Shown: positions 52,718 through 61,028, counted from the stretch's first letter. The stretch: DNA of 64,000 nt from Mesorhizobium sp. B2-4-15 (GCF_006658505.1 NZ_VFUZ01000001.1:186001-250000), one strand, 5' to 3'. A program made the numbers and translations. Notes: generated by a model from the sequence alone, not told the origin.

Positions 52718-53176
52718 ATGGGACTGCTGGCATCCCTGCTTTCGGGTTTCGCCTCCGGTGAAACCATGGCCGCCATACGCCGCGCGCGTACGGCGGCCAT
52801 CGTCTATGCGCTTGCCGCGCTGGCGGCGCTCTGCGGTCTCGGCTTTCTGGTCGGGGCAGCCTATATCTGGGTCGCCGCCCGCTATGGATCGCAGGTGACG
52901 GCACTTGGCTTCGGCATCGGCTTCCTGGTGATCGCCGGGCTCGTGCTTCTGAGCCATCGCTTGATGGCCGGTGCCCGCGCCCGCCGCGAGGCAATGCGGC
53001 GTAAAGCCGATATGAAGGCGATCGGGATCTCCGCCGCACTCGCGGTGCTGCCGGCATTGATTAAGGGAAAAGGCGGCCTCGGCGTCATTCTGGGTCCGGC
53101 CGCGGCACTCGTGGCCTATGCCATCTACCGCGAGAACGTGAAGCCCGACGATCCGGAGGCCGGGGGGCGGAAATGA
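52718..53176 (+). CDS. Phage-holin-superfamily-like (YqjE-type) membrane protein
   Basis: A 152-residue membrane protein with three to four hydrophobic segments (TAAIVYALAALAALCGLGFL, GSQVTALGFGIGFLVIAGLV and AIGISAALAVLPALIKGKG). It starts 11 bp after the DUF883 stop and resembles YqjE/holin-family-6 proteins in context. It is probably an inner-membrane partner of the upstream protein and co-expressed from its stress promoter. The N-terminal ~15 residues are polar. Confidence 0.78.
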   Translation: MGLLASLLSGFASGETMAAIRRARTAAIVYALAALAALCGLGFLVGAAYIWVAARYGSQVTALGFGIGFLVIAGLVLLSHRLMAGARARREAMRRKADMKAIGISAALAVLPALIKGKGGLGVILGPAAALVAYAIYRENVKPDDPEAGGRK

Positions 53177-53211
53177 CGCCGCCGCTCTGGTCCGCGATCA
53201 TGGCCAGTCAG

Positions 53212-54807
53212 TCACTTGGACAGATCTTCCAGCGGCATCGATATTTCGGCGAATACGCCTTCGGGCCGGAATTCATGGGTCACTTCGCTTGAAATGACCT
53301 TGGCCAGGCTGCGGCGGATGAGGATTGAACCAAAGCCGTGGCGCTCGGGCGGGGCAACCCGCGGGCCGCCGCTTTCCCGCCAGGTCAGCACCAGGCGCCG
53401 GGCGCCCTTCTTGCCCTGTGTCTTCCAGTCGAGATCGACCTTGCCGGATGCAACCGACAGAGATCCATATTGCAGCGCGTTGCTGGCCAATTCGTGCAGG
53501 ATAAGGCCAAGGCCGACGGCCTGATCGGGCGACAGCAGCAGATCGGCGCCGGAGATGGTGATGCGCGGCCGATCGGCCGTGTCGAACGGCCTGATCTCGA
53601 TCTGGACGAGTTCGCGGATGCCGATACCGCGCCACTCGCGGTCGGACAAGAGATTGTGGGCGATGCCCAGGGCCTGAAGCCGGGCGCCGAAAGCGTCGAG
53701 GAACTCGCTCGGCTGACGGGCATGACGCACGGTCTGGGTCGCCAACGCCTGGACGGTCGCCAGCGTGTTCTTGACGCGGTGGTTGAGCTCGCGCAGCAAA
53801 AGCCTCTGCCGTTCGTCGCCGAGCTTGCGCTCGGAGATGTCGTAGTTGACGCCGAAGATCAGTGTCGGCTTGCCGTCGCCATCGCGCTCGATGACGCGGC
53901 CGCGTGTCGCCACCCAGCGCGGCGGATGAAAACCTTTCACGCGATATTCGCCGAAATAGTCGTCGCTGCCGGTCAAGGCATCGCGAAAGCGGGTTTCGGT
54001 CAGGTAGACGTCGCGCGGGTCGATGGCGGCGAGGATGTCGCGTGCTCGCAGGCGGGTCGAGCGCGGCAGGTTGAACAGTTCCGACAGCCGGACATCGCAT
54101 TCGATCATGTCGCTGCGGATATCCCATGCCCAGCTGGCGAGCGAGGCCGCATCGAGCGCGATGGCGCGCCGTTTTTCCTCGCGCGCAAGTGCGGCCTCGG
54201 CGATAGCACCGCTGCGGGTCGCATCCTTCAAGGTGAACAGGTTGCCGGCAAGGCCGGCGAGAGTCCTCAACTGGTCGAGCCTGGCCCGGGATGGATAGGC
54301 GTGCGGCTTGCGGTCAAATACGCACAGCGTGCCGATGCTGGCGCCTGCGACGATGATCGGAGCGCCGGCATAGAAGCGCACATGGTGCTTGCCGGTGACC
54401 AGCGGGTTGGCTTTGAACCGTGGATCCGTCGTTGCGTCCGCCACCACCATGGGTTCGTCGCCAGCGGCGATCGTGTGGGCGCAAAAGGAGATGTCGGTCG
54501 CGGTCCCGGTCTCGTCCAGGCCGAAGCAGGACTTGAACCATTGCCGTTCGAGATCGACGAGCGTGACCAGCGCGACCGGCACGTGCATCACGGCCGCGGC
54601 AAGGCTGGTGATGCGGTCGAAATCCGGATCGGCCGCGGTATCCAGCATCTCCAGCCCATGCAGCACGGCCAGCCGGTCTTCGTCCCTCACCGCGCGCGCA
54701 ACCTTGGCCGGCAGACCCGGCGCTGTTTCGGTCCTGCTATTCACCCAAGTCCCCAATGTCCCGGCCTTCGCCGTCTTACCCGCCAGGCCCGGCGTTTCCG
54801 GAACCAT
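53212..54807 (-). CDS. GAF-PAS HWE-family histidine kinase
   Basis: A 531-residue soluble kinase. A GAF domain (~65-195) has FDRITSLAAAVMHVPVALVT and IVAGASIGTLCVFDRKPHAY. A PAS/PAC module (~210-335) ends in TLIFGVNYDISERKLGDERQ. The HWE core has LLLRELNHRVKNTLATVQAL (phospho-His), QAVGLGLILHELASNALQYG and HGFGSILIRRSL. ATG 54807 is given; GTG 54744 has a better SD (GGGGAC) and would remove 21 residues. No sigma-EcfG site in its own direction. Another candidate input kinase for PhyR. Confidence 0.87.
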   Translation of the reverse strand: MVPETPGLAGKTAKAGTLGTWVNSRTETAPGLPAKVARAVRDEDRLAVLHGLEMLDTAADPDFDRITSLAAAVMHVPVALVTLVDLERQWFKSCFGLDETGTATDISFCAHTIAAGDEPMVVADATTDPRFKANPLVTGKHHVRFYAGAPIIVAGASIGTLCVFDRKPHAYPSRARLDQLRTLAGLAGNLFTLKDATRSGAIAEAALAREEKRRAIALDAASLASWAWDIRSDMIECDVRLSELFNLPRSTRLRARDILAAIDPRDVYLTETRFRDALTGSDDYFGEYRVKGFHPPRWVATRGRVIERDGDGKPTLIFGVNYDISERKLGDERQRLLLRELNHRVKNTLATVQALATQTVRHARQPSEFLDAFGARLQALGIAHNLLSDREWRGIGIRELVQIEIRPFDTADRPRITISGADLLLSPDQAVGLGLILHELASNALQYGSLSVASGKVDLDWKTQGKKGARRLVLTWRESGGPRVAPPERHGFGSILIRRSLAKVISSEVTHEFRPEGVFAEISMPLEDLSK

Positions 54808-54824
54808 CCTAGCAAGGAACCGTT
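54800..54824 (+). promoter_or_regulatory. Sigma-EcfG promoter for the 54883 gene
   Basis: GGAAC (54800-54804), 16 bp, CGTT (54821-54824). It overlaps the first codons of the divergent kinase gene. Confidence 0.75.
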
Positions 54825-54882
54825 ACCCGACCATGATTTGCCGGATGCACCCCGGTAGTGCAAAACGAGACAAGGACCGACC

Positions 54883-55056
54883 ATGACCAAGATCATTCCC
54901 GAAAACAAAGCGCGTCAAGGGCGATGGGGCTGGCACGGTTTGCGTATTCTGATCGCTGCGCTGCTTCTGGCCTTCGCGGCCTGGGGCATTGCCGAAATCT
55001 ATGGCGAGGTGGCCAAGACCCCGGCGACAGAGCAAGGAAGCGCGCCAAGCGGCTAG
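54883..55056 (+). CDS. Small single-helix membrane protein, predicted general-stress gene
   Basis: A 57-residue protein: basic N-terminus (MTKIIPENKARQGRWGWHG), one membrane helix (LRILIAALLLAFAAWGIAEI) and a polar tail YGEVAKTPATEQGSAPSG. SD AAGGA lies 7 bp before the ATG, and an exact sigma-EcfG promoter lies 59 bp upstream. Positive charges before the helix predict a cytoplasmic N-terminus. Family not recognised. The promoter, SD and membrane pattern together make it a real gene. Confidence 0.78.
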   Translation: MTKIIPENKARQGRWGWHGLRILIAALLLAFAAWGIAEIYGEVAKTPATEQGSAPSG

Positions 55057-55085
55057 ATTTTCGGCCGCCATCGTTCGAGATCGCA

Positions 55086-56006
55086 TCAGGCGGCCTTTGC
55101 CTCGGCAATGCTGGCCGGCACCAGGACGTTGAGCGCGCCAGGCTGGATTTCAATGATCGTCTCACGATCGAGCCTGACCAGTTCGCCATCCATGACGGCA
55201 CGGAACTTCCTGCTGCCGGAATGAATCTTCAGAACCGTCCGATCGGATTGATGGATTTCGACATGCTCGTTGTCGCGCCATTTGCCGCGCGCCATGTTGA
55301 AGAAGAACTTGACGAGCTCGGCGCGTTGCTGCGCCACCGTGACATAGATGCCGAGCACGCCGCCCGCCGGATTGTCCGCATAAGGCAGGTGACCTTCGCC
55401 GAACAGGTTGTTGGTGACGCCGATACCTGATATGCGCGCCGTCATCTCGGCCTCGCCGATACTGAGCGTGACGTTCATGGCCGGCGGATTCTTGATTGTC
55501 GCCCAGGCCGCCTTGGCCGAAGCGCCGATCTTTCCCAGGCGCGAACCGAATTCCATCCTCTCGCGCAGCTGCACCATCCTTGCATGCATGCCTATGGAGA
55601 ACTGATGGATGAAGGGCTGGCCGTTGGCCGTAGCCATGTCGACCGCGATGATTTCGCCGTCGGCGAAGGACTTCAGCGCGGCATCGAGCGACTGCGGAAT
55701 GCCCAGACCACGTGCGAACAGGTTCATGGTGCCGGCGGGCAATATGGCAAGCGCTTTTTTCTTGCCCATCAACCTGGCCGCCGCGGCTGAAATGGTTCCG
55801 TCACCGCCACCAGCCAGCACGACATCGACGGTGCGGCGCGAAGCGGCATAGTCGAGAGTTTCCGCTACGTCCTTGCCGGCGACCACATCTATGCTGAGAG
55901 TGTGGCCTGCCGTTTCAAGCGTCTGACGCACCCTGTCGGAAAAAGCGGCGAGGTCGATGGTGCGCAAGGTGCCGCCGTCCTGGTTCAGCACCGCAGCAAA
56001 TTTCAT
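55086..56006 (-). CDS. Diacylglycerol/lipid kinase family protein (YegS/DgkB-like)
   Basis: A 306-residue DAGK_cat protein. The ATP-site motif is VLAGGGDGTISAAAARLMGK, then LAILPAGTMNLFARGLGIP. The C-terminal beta-rich half has FFNMARGKWRDNEHVEIHQS and AVMDGELVRLD. The enzyme would phosphorylate diacylglycerol or a related lipid at the inner membrane. ATG 56006 begins MKFAAVLNQDGG; an extension to 56030 is unconserved. An exact sigma-EcfG promoter 58 bp upstream makes it a stress gene, possibly adjusting membrane lipid composition. Confidence 0.87.
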   Translation of the reverse strand: MKFAAVLNQDGGTLRTIDLAAFSDRVRQTLETAGHTLSIDVVAGKDVAETLDYAASRRTVDVVLAGGGDGTISAAAARLMGKKKALAILPAGTMNLFARGLGIPQSLDAALKSFADGEIIAVDMATANGQPFIHQFSIGMHARMVQLRERMEFGSRLGKIGASAKAAWATIKNPPAMNVTLSIGEAEMTARISGIGVTNNLFGEGHLPYADNPAGGVLGIYVTVAQQRAELVKFFFNMARGKWRDNEHVEIHQSDRTVLKIHSGSRKFRAVMDGELVRLDRETIIEIQPGALNVLVPASIAEAKAA

Positions 56007-56063
56007 GCCCCGCTCCGTAAGCTCAACCAAAAGCCGACCGGGACGCGCCCAGCCAAGGCAAAA

Positions 56064-56088
56064 AACGCGGCGAAACGGGAAAGGTTCC
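56064..56088 (-). promoter_or_regulatory. Sigma-EcfG promoter of the lipid kinase gene
   Basis: Minus strand GGAAC (56088-56084), 16 bp, CGTT (56067-56064). Confidence 0.75.
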
Positions 56089-56171
56089 CGGCAGCGCCGG
56101 GGACCTGCGGCCGCATTTGGTGGCTGTCATCCACGAGCGTCGTGTTGGTCACGAATGCCAAGGCGTCTTTT

Positions 56172-56196
56172 GGAACAACAGCATGGTCACGACGTT
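56172..56196 (+). promoter_or_regulatory. Sigma-EcfG promoter of the PRC-barrel gene
   Basis: GGAAC (56172-56176), 16 bp, CGTT (56193-56196). Confidence 0.75.
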
Positions 56197-56287
56197 GTGA
56201 ACCTGTAGAAGACGCCGCGCCCGGGCCTCCCCAGCGACGGTTCAATCCGGACGCGGTGTGCACGAAATCATGCACGAGGAGACCATT

Positions 56288-57568
56288 ATGATCCGCACCC
56301 TTTTTGCCACCACCGCCCTCGCGACATTGGTCGCGACCGGCGCTTTCGCGCAGAGCGCGACTACTCCCGCACCCGCCGCACCCGCCGCTGAGCAGCCGGC
56401 AGCAACTCCGGTGCCGCGCGCCGAAGGCAGCATCGTCACCAACATCATTGGCGCATCCGTCTACAACGGCACTGGCGACAACGCCGAGAATATCGGCAAG
56501 GTCAGCGATGTCGTCTTCGACAAGGACGGCATGGCGAAGTCCGTCGTCATCGGCGTCGGCGGCTTTCTGGGCGTAGGCACGAAGAATGTCGCCTTCGACT
56601 ATGACAAGCTGCAGTGGGCCGAGAAGAACGGCGACCGCTGGCTGGTCGCACAGACAAGCAAGGACGAACTGAAAGCGCACCCGGAATTCGACAGCAAGGC
56701 CTATGCCCCGGCCCCTGCTTCGACGGATGCGGCAGCGCCCGCGACAACCGCGCAAAATTCCGCCGGCACGAATGCCGCGCCTGCCGAACCGGTGAAGCAC
56801 GCCGACGGCAACCTTGCGACCAACATCATCGACAAGGCCGTCTATAACGGCACCGGCGATGACGCGCAGAAAATCGGCAGTGTCAACGACATCGTGCTGT
56901 CCAAGGAAGGCAAGGCCCAATCCCTGGTCATCGGCGTAGGCGGGTTCCTTGGGCTCGGTGCAAAGAACGTAACCTACGATTTCAACAAGGCGCAGTGGGC
57001 GGAAAAGAACGGCGAGCGCTGGCTGGTGGCGCAGACCACCAAGGAAGAGCTGCAGGCACAGCCGGATTTCAACCGCAAGGCCTATGATCCGGCACCGGCG
57101 ACGACCGCTTCCAACGCACCGGCGGCAACTGCGCCGGCTACCACTACGGCTCCTGCCACCGCTCCGGCGAACAAGACAGCCGAGGCTCAGCCGGCGCCCG
57201 ACCAGACCCAGACCGCTGCCATCGACAAATCGACGTTGACCGCGATGCCGGTCGGCGAGATCAGGGCCGACGACCTGAAAGGCACCACCGTCTACGGCGC
57301 CAACGACGCCAAGGTCGGAACAATCGGGGATGTCGTGCTCACGCCAGACAAGAAGCCCGATGCGGTGATCGTCGATGTCGGCGGTTTCCTTGGCATCGGT
57401 GCGAAGGAAGTGGCGGTTGGCATGGACAATTTGAAATTCATGACCGACAAGAATGGCAAGAAATACCTCTACACCACTTTCACCAAGGAGCAGCTTCAGG
57501 CGCAGACTGCGTACGACAAGGGCAGCTATGCGCAGAAGCGCGACCAGCAGCGGATGATTGTGAAGTAA
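56288..57568 (+). CDS. Exported protein with three PRC-barrel domains
   Basis: A 426-residue protein with a signal peptide (MIRTLFATTALATLVATGAF, cut after AQ) and three PRC-barrel repeats. Each carries a V(Y)NGTGD or VYGANDAKVG start and a VVIGVGGFLGVGTKNVAFDY-like core, at about 50-140, 165-265 and 315-405. Ala/Pro/Thr-rich linkers (TASNAPAATAPATTTAPATA) join them. SD GAGGAG fixes the ATG at 56288. It is periplasmic or envelope-linked with unknown ligand. Exact sigma-EcfG promoter 92 bp upstream, divergent from that of the lipid kinase. Confidence 0.9.
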   Translation: MIRTLFATTALATLVATGAFAQSATTPAPAAPAAEQPAATPVPRAEGSIVTNIIGASVYNGTGDNAENIGKVSDVVFDKDGMAKSVVIGVGGFLGVGTKNVAFDYDKLQWAEKNGDRWLVAQTSKDELKAHPEFDSKAYAPAPASTDAAAPATTAQNSAGTNAAPAEPVKHADGNLATNIIDKAVYNGTGDDAQKIGSVNDIVLSKEGKAQSLVIGVGGFLGLGAKNVTYDFNKAQWAEKNGERWLVAQTTKEELQAQPDFNRKAYDPAPATTASNAPAATAPATTTAPATAPANKTAEAQPAPDQTQTAAIDKSTLTAMPVGEIRADDLKGTTVYGANDAKVGTIGDVVLTPDKKPDAVIVDVGGFLGIGAKEVAVGMDNLKFMTDKNGKKYLYTTFTKEQLQAQTAYDKGSYAQKRDQQRMIVK

Positions 57569-57573
57569 GGGAA

Positions 57574-57685
57574 TAGGCAGTAGGCAGTAGTAGTAGGGCA
57601 GTAGGGCAGTAGGGCAGTAGGTGGAGAAAGTCTGGCGCGCAGCAGCGTTTTGTTGGGATTGCCTACTGCCTACTGCCTACTGCCC
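57574..57685. repeat. Short tandem repeats in inverted orientation (GGCAGTA / TACTGCC)
   Basis: TAGGCAGTAGGCAGTAG, then three AGGGCAGT units, occupy 57574-57621. The complement, CCTACTGCCTACTGCCTACT, is at 57662-57681. About 40 bp separate the arms, so a long hairpin can form. The right arm contains the last codons and the stop of the sulfatase gene. Confidence 0.85.
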
Positions 57686-59240
57686 ACGCCCTTCCGAAAT
57701 GCCCAGCAACGCCATTCTCCGTCAATTCCGCCAGCGCCAGAGACTGGTCGAGATGTTCAGCCCGCCAGGCAAGCAACCGTTCGGCGAATTCCAGACGGGT
57801 GGACAGATGTGCGGGGCTCGTGGCGAGGTTGGTCAGTTCGCCAGGGTCCGCCTCGATGTTGAAAAGCAAGGGTGGCAAGCCGCCGCCAAAATGCACGTAT
57901 TTGAATTTTTTGGTGCGGATGACGGCGAGGTTGCACTGACGCGAGGACACGCCGAAGTGTTGCTCGGCTGCGCCGTCCGCGATCGAGCGGAAATCGAACT
58001 CCCAATGCGCGGCGTCGCGCCAAACGGCGGGGGTTCCGCCGCTCAGGAATGGTTTCAGCGAGCACCCATCGAGATGCGGTTCGGGAGCCCCGCCAAGCAG
58101 ATCCGTCAGCGTAGGCAATATGTCCACCGCTTCGGTGAAGCGATCGACGGTGCTGCCGGCGGCCTTGCCGTGACGCGGGTCGCGGATAATCAGCGGTATA
58201 TGGTAGCCGCCGTCGAAATAGCCGCCCTTGCCCAGCATGAAATGGTCGCCCATCATCTCGGCGTGATCGGAGGTGAGCACGATGATGGTATCGTCCCATG
58301 CGCCTGATGCCCTGACCGCTTGCCATACGCGGCCAAGCTGTGCGTCGACTTCCGAGATCATGCCGTAGTAAATCGCCCGGATGGTGCGGAAATCATCCTC
58401 ACTCCAGTCGTGCACTTTGCCTGTAGCACCGGGGCGGAACTTCGCGCGTCTCCGCCGGGCAAGATCATAGGCGAGATAGGGATGGCTCTGGGCTTCAGCC
58501 CGCCAACTCGCCGCGCGATGAAAAGCGGGGCCATCGGCCGGATCGTATAGCGTGTTGTAGGGCTCCGGTACGATGAAGGGTGGATGCGGGCTGATGAAGG
58601 AGACATGCGCGAACCAGGGCGCGGCCTGCTCCTGCTCGCCGAGCCAGCGGATGAACTCACCGACAAGGAAAGCCGTCGGCGTATGGTCTTTCGAATAGAT
58701 CGGCGGTGCCTCAGTCACTGCATCGGCGCCGTCTTCCTCGTCCACGGGACGGTGGATGCCGGGAAATCCAGCGCTGGCATCGATGCCTTGCAGCGTGAGC
58801 CAGGACAGCCATTGCTTCTGATGTTCGGGCAGCAGCTGGCGCACCGTGAAACCCGGCAGCACGCCCTCATAGCTTTTCAACCTTGGATCATCAGGCGCCA
58901 GCAGGCGGGGATCGAGCGCGATGTCAGTATAACCGAACAGCATCGGATCATAGCCGAGGGCTCGGGCGTGCAGCGCGATGTTGCCATGACGGGCATCAAG
59001 CGGCGAGCCGTTGCGGCAGACGCGGTTGTTCATCTGATAAAGGCCGGTATAGAGGCAGGCGCGCGCCGGCGAGCAAGGCGCCGCGCCGCCATAGTGCCGC
59101 TTGAACAACATGCCCTCGGCGGCCAGCGCGTCGGCGTTCGGCGTCTTCACTACGGGATGGCCGACGGCCGACAGGCAATCCCCCCGCCACTGGTCGCAGG
59201 TGATCAGGAGAACGTTCGGGCGCCTGGCTTTTCCTGTCAC
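57663..59240 (-). CDS. Sulfatase/phosphonate monoester hydrolase family protein
   Basis: A 525-residue alkaline-phosphatase-superfamily hydrolase. Metal site: NVLLITCDQWRGD (D16) and LTSDHAEMMGDH. The modified cysteine is C56 in GAAPCSPARACLYTGLY, the CxPxR formylglycine motif. MNNRVCRNGSPLDARH and FAHVSFISPHPPFIVPEPYN resemble phosphonate monoester hydrolases of Rhizobium and Burkholderia more than classical arylsulfatases. GTG 59240 has the SD GAAGGG; ATG 59276 is the alternative. No signal peptide, so cytoplasmic. The last residues (VGSRQ) come from the repeat. Confidence 0.87.
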   Translation of the reverse strand: MTGKARRPNVLLITCDQWRGDCLSAVGHPVVKTPNADALAAEGMLFKRHYGGAAPCSPARACLYTGLYQMNNRVCRNGSPLDARHGNIALHARALGYDPMLFGYTDIALDPRLLAPDDPRLKSYEGVLPGFTVRQLLPEHQKQWLSWLTLQGIDASAGFPGIHRPVDEEDGADAVTEAPPIYSKDHTPTAFLVGEFIRWLGEQEQAAPWFAHVSFISPHPPFIVPEPYNTLYDPADGPAFHRAASWRAEAQSHPYLAYDLARRRRAKFRPGATGKVHDWSEDDFRTIRAIYYGMISEVDAQLGRVWQAVRASGAWDDTIIVLTSDHAEMMGDHFMLGKGGYFDGGYHIPLIIRDPRHGKAAGSTVDRFTEAVDILPTLTDLLGGAPEPHLDGCSLKPFLSGGTPAVWRDAAHWEFDFRSIADGAAEQHFGVSSRQCNLAVIRTKKFKYVHFGGGLPPLLFNIEADPGELTNLATSPAHLSTRLEFAERLLAWRAEHLDQSLALAELTENGVAGHFGRAWAVGSRQ

Positions 59241-59468
59241 TCGCGATACCCTTCTCCCGACATGGCCGAGTACCATTCATGGACCCGATTTCCGGCACCA
59301 ACGCAAGACCACCTGCGTTAGCTGATTGGTGAACAAAACTCTTTCAGTTGTTCACTTTTAAAGCACAGTCCATTCTGTGTTTGCCGCCTTTGCCGCAAGC
59401 CGGCCTGTCCTCATATTGGCGTGGACAGCGGCGAGCGCCGCGCGAACACAAGGGAAGGAGCCAAGACA

Positions 59469-60401
59469 ATGCTCGACCAGATCAAGGGTCTGCATCACGT
59501 CACCTCGATGGCTGGGGATGCCCGACAGAACAATGATTTCTTCACCCATAAACTCGGCCTGCGCCGGGTCAAGAAGACCGTCAATTTCGACGCCCCAGAC
59601 GTCTATCATCTTTATTATGGCGACGAGGTCGGCACGCCCGGCTCGGTAATGACCTATTTTCCGTTCCCCAATATCGGCAAGGGCCGTCATGGCGTCGGGG
59701 AAGTCGGCACCACCGTCTATTCCGTGCCGGAGGGCACGCTCGCCTATTGGGAAAAGCGGTTCACCGACGAAGGCGTGACCGGTGTTTCCCGCGAGGAGAG
59801 CTTCGGCGAGAAGCGGCTCAGGTTCGCCGGTCCCGATGGCGATGGTTTCGCGCTCGTCGAGAATAAGGCCGACGGCCGCGCGCCCTGGGTGAAGGGCGGT
59901 GTTCCCGCTGACGAAGCGATCCGTGGCTTTCACTCGGTTTCGCTCAGGCTGAAGGATGGCGGCGCCACCGAGGAGCTCCTGAAATTCATGGGCTACGAAG
60001 AGATCGAGAAATCAGGCAATGTCAGGCGGCTCGCCGTGAGGAACGGCAACGGCGCCGATGTCGTCGATATCGAATCGCTGCCGACCGCGGCCTTCGCCGA
60101 TCTCGGCGCCGGCTCCGTCCACCATGTCGCTTTCGCGGTCGAGAACCGCGCCAAACAGCTGGAAGTGCGCAAGGCGTTGATGGACACAGGCTATGGGGTC
60201 ACGCCGGTGATCGACCGCGATTACTTCTGGGCGATCTATTTCCGCACGCCGGGTGGCGTGCTGTTCGAAGTCGCCACCAACGAGCCGGGTTTCGACCGCG
60301 ACGAGGACACCGCGCATCTGGGCGAAACGCTGAAGCTGCCGACGCAGCATCAGCATCTGCGGCCCTATCTCGAACAGCATTTGCAGAAGCTGGAGGGCTG
60401 A
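59469..60401 (+). CDS. Ring-cleaving dioxygenase, MhqO/MhqA-like VOC protein
   Basis: A 310-residue two-module VOC protein: GLHHVTSMAGDARQNNDFFT and KLGLRRVKKTVNFDAPDVYH; second module VHHVAFAVENRAKQLEVRKA and YFRTPGGVLFEVATNEPGF. His (GLHHV), His (VHHVAF) and Glu (LFEVA) are the expected Fe(II) ligands. SD AAGGAG fixes the ATG at 59469. Paralogue of the protein at 8215. The hydrolase gene follows 4 bp later, the same order as Bacillus mhqO-mhqD. Confidence 0.9.
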   Translation: MLDQIKGLHHVTSMAGDARQNNDFFTHKLGLRRVKKTVNFDAPDVYHLYYGDEVGTPGSVMTYFPFPNIGKGRHGVGEVGTTVYSVPEGTLAYWEKRFTDEGVTGVSREESFGEKRLRFAGPDGDGFALVENKADGRAPWVKGGVPADEAIRGFHSVSLRLKDGGATEELLKFMGYEEIEKSGNVRRLAVRNGNGADVVDIESLPTAAFADLGAGSVHHVAFAVENRAKQLEVRKALMDTGYGVTPVIDRDYFWAIYFRTPGGVLFEVATNEPGFDRDEDTAHLGETLKLPTQHQHLRPYLEQHLQKLEG

Positions 60402-60405
60402 AGCG

Positions 60406-61026
60406 ATGGGCAAGGACGCTTACACCTACAAGGGCCTGCCCGGTTCGCCGGGCGGTCCGTTGCTGTTCGTCTTCCACGGCACTGGCGGTGACGAGAATCA
60501 GCTTGTCTCACTGGGGCGCGATCTCGCGCCCCAGTGCACCATCGTCTCGCCGCGCGGCGATGTGTCCGAACACGGTGCGGCGCGTTTCTTCCGGCGCACC
60601 GGCGAGGGCGTCTACGATATGGATGATCTGGCGCGGGCGACGGACAAGATGACGGGCTTCGTCAAGGCGCATGTCGGGGCGGCGAAGCCGTCGGCCGTGC
60701 TGGGCCTTGGCTATTCCAACGGCGCCAACATCCTGGCCTCGCTGGTGTTCGAGGCCCCCGGTTTGTTCGACGCCACGGTGCTGATGCATCCGTTGATCCC
60801 GTTCGAGCCGGAGGTCAAAGGCAGCCTTGCCGGCCGCCACATCCTGCTGACCGCCGGCAAGCGCGATCCGATCTGCCCGCCGAACCTGACGGCGCGGCTT
60901 GAAGCCTATTTGCGTGCCGACGGTGCCGATGTCACAGTGGAGTGGCACGAAGGCGGGCACGAGGTGCGGCCAAACGAAGTCGAGGCGGCGCGGCGGCTTT
61001 TTGCCGGTGTCGCCCAAGGAGTGTAG
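60406..61026 (+). CDS. MhqD-like alpha/beta hydrolase (carboxylesterase)
   Basis: A 206-residue alpha/beta hydrolase. Oxyanion region FVFHGTGGDENQLVSLGRDL, nucleophile S104 in GLGYSNGANILASL, Asp in LLTAGKRDPICPP and His in WHEGGHEVRPNE. It belongs to the phospholipase/carboxylesterase group. Coupled with the dioxygenase (4-bp gap), it likely handles a quinone- or ring-derived product. The GNAT gene follows after 2 bp. Confidence 0.9.
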   Translation: MGKDAYTYKGLPGSPGGPLLFVFHGTGGDENQLVSLGRDLAPQCTIVSPRGDVSEHGAARFFRRTGEGVYDMDDLARATDKMTGFVKAHVGAAKPSAVLGLGYSNGANILASLVFEAPGLFDATVLMHPLIPFEPEVKGSLAGRHILLTAGKRDPICPPNLTARLEAYLRADGADVTVEWHEGGHEVRPNEVEAARRLFAGVAQGV

Positions 61027-61028
61027 AG

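Noticed and set aside
54816-54838. Second EcfG -35 (GGAAC at 54816-54820) before the 54883 gene
   Set aside because: No CGTT follows at 16 or 17 bp; the GGAAC at 54800 has the correct partner.
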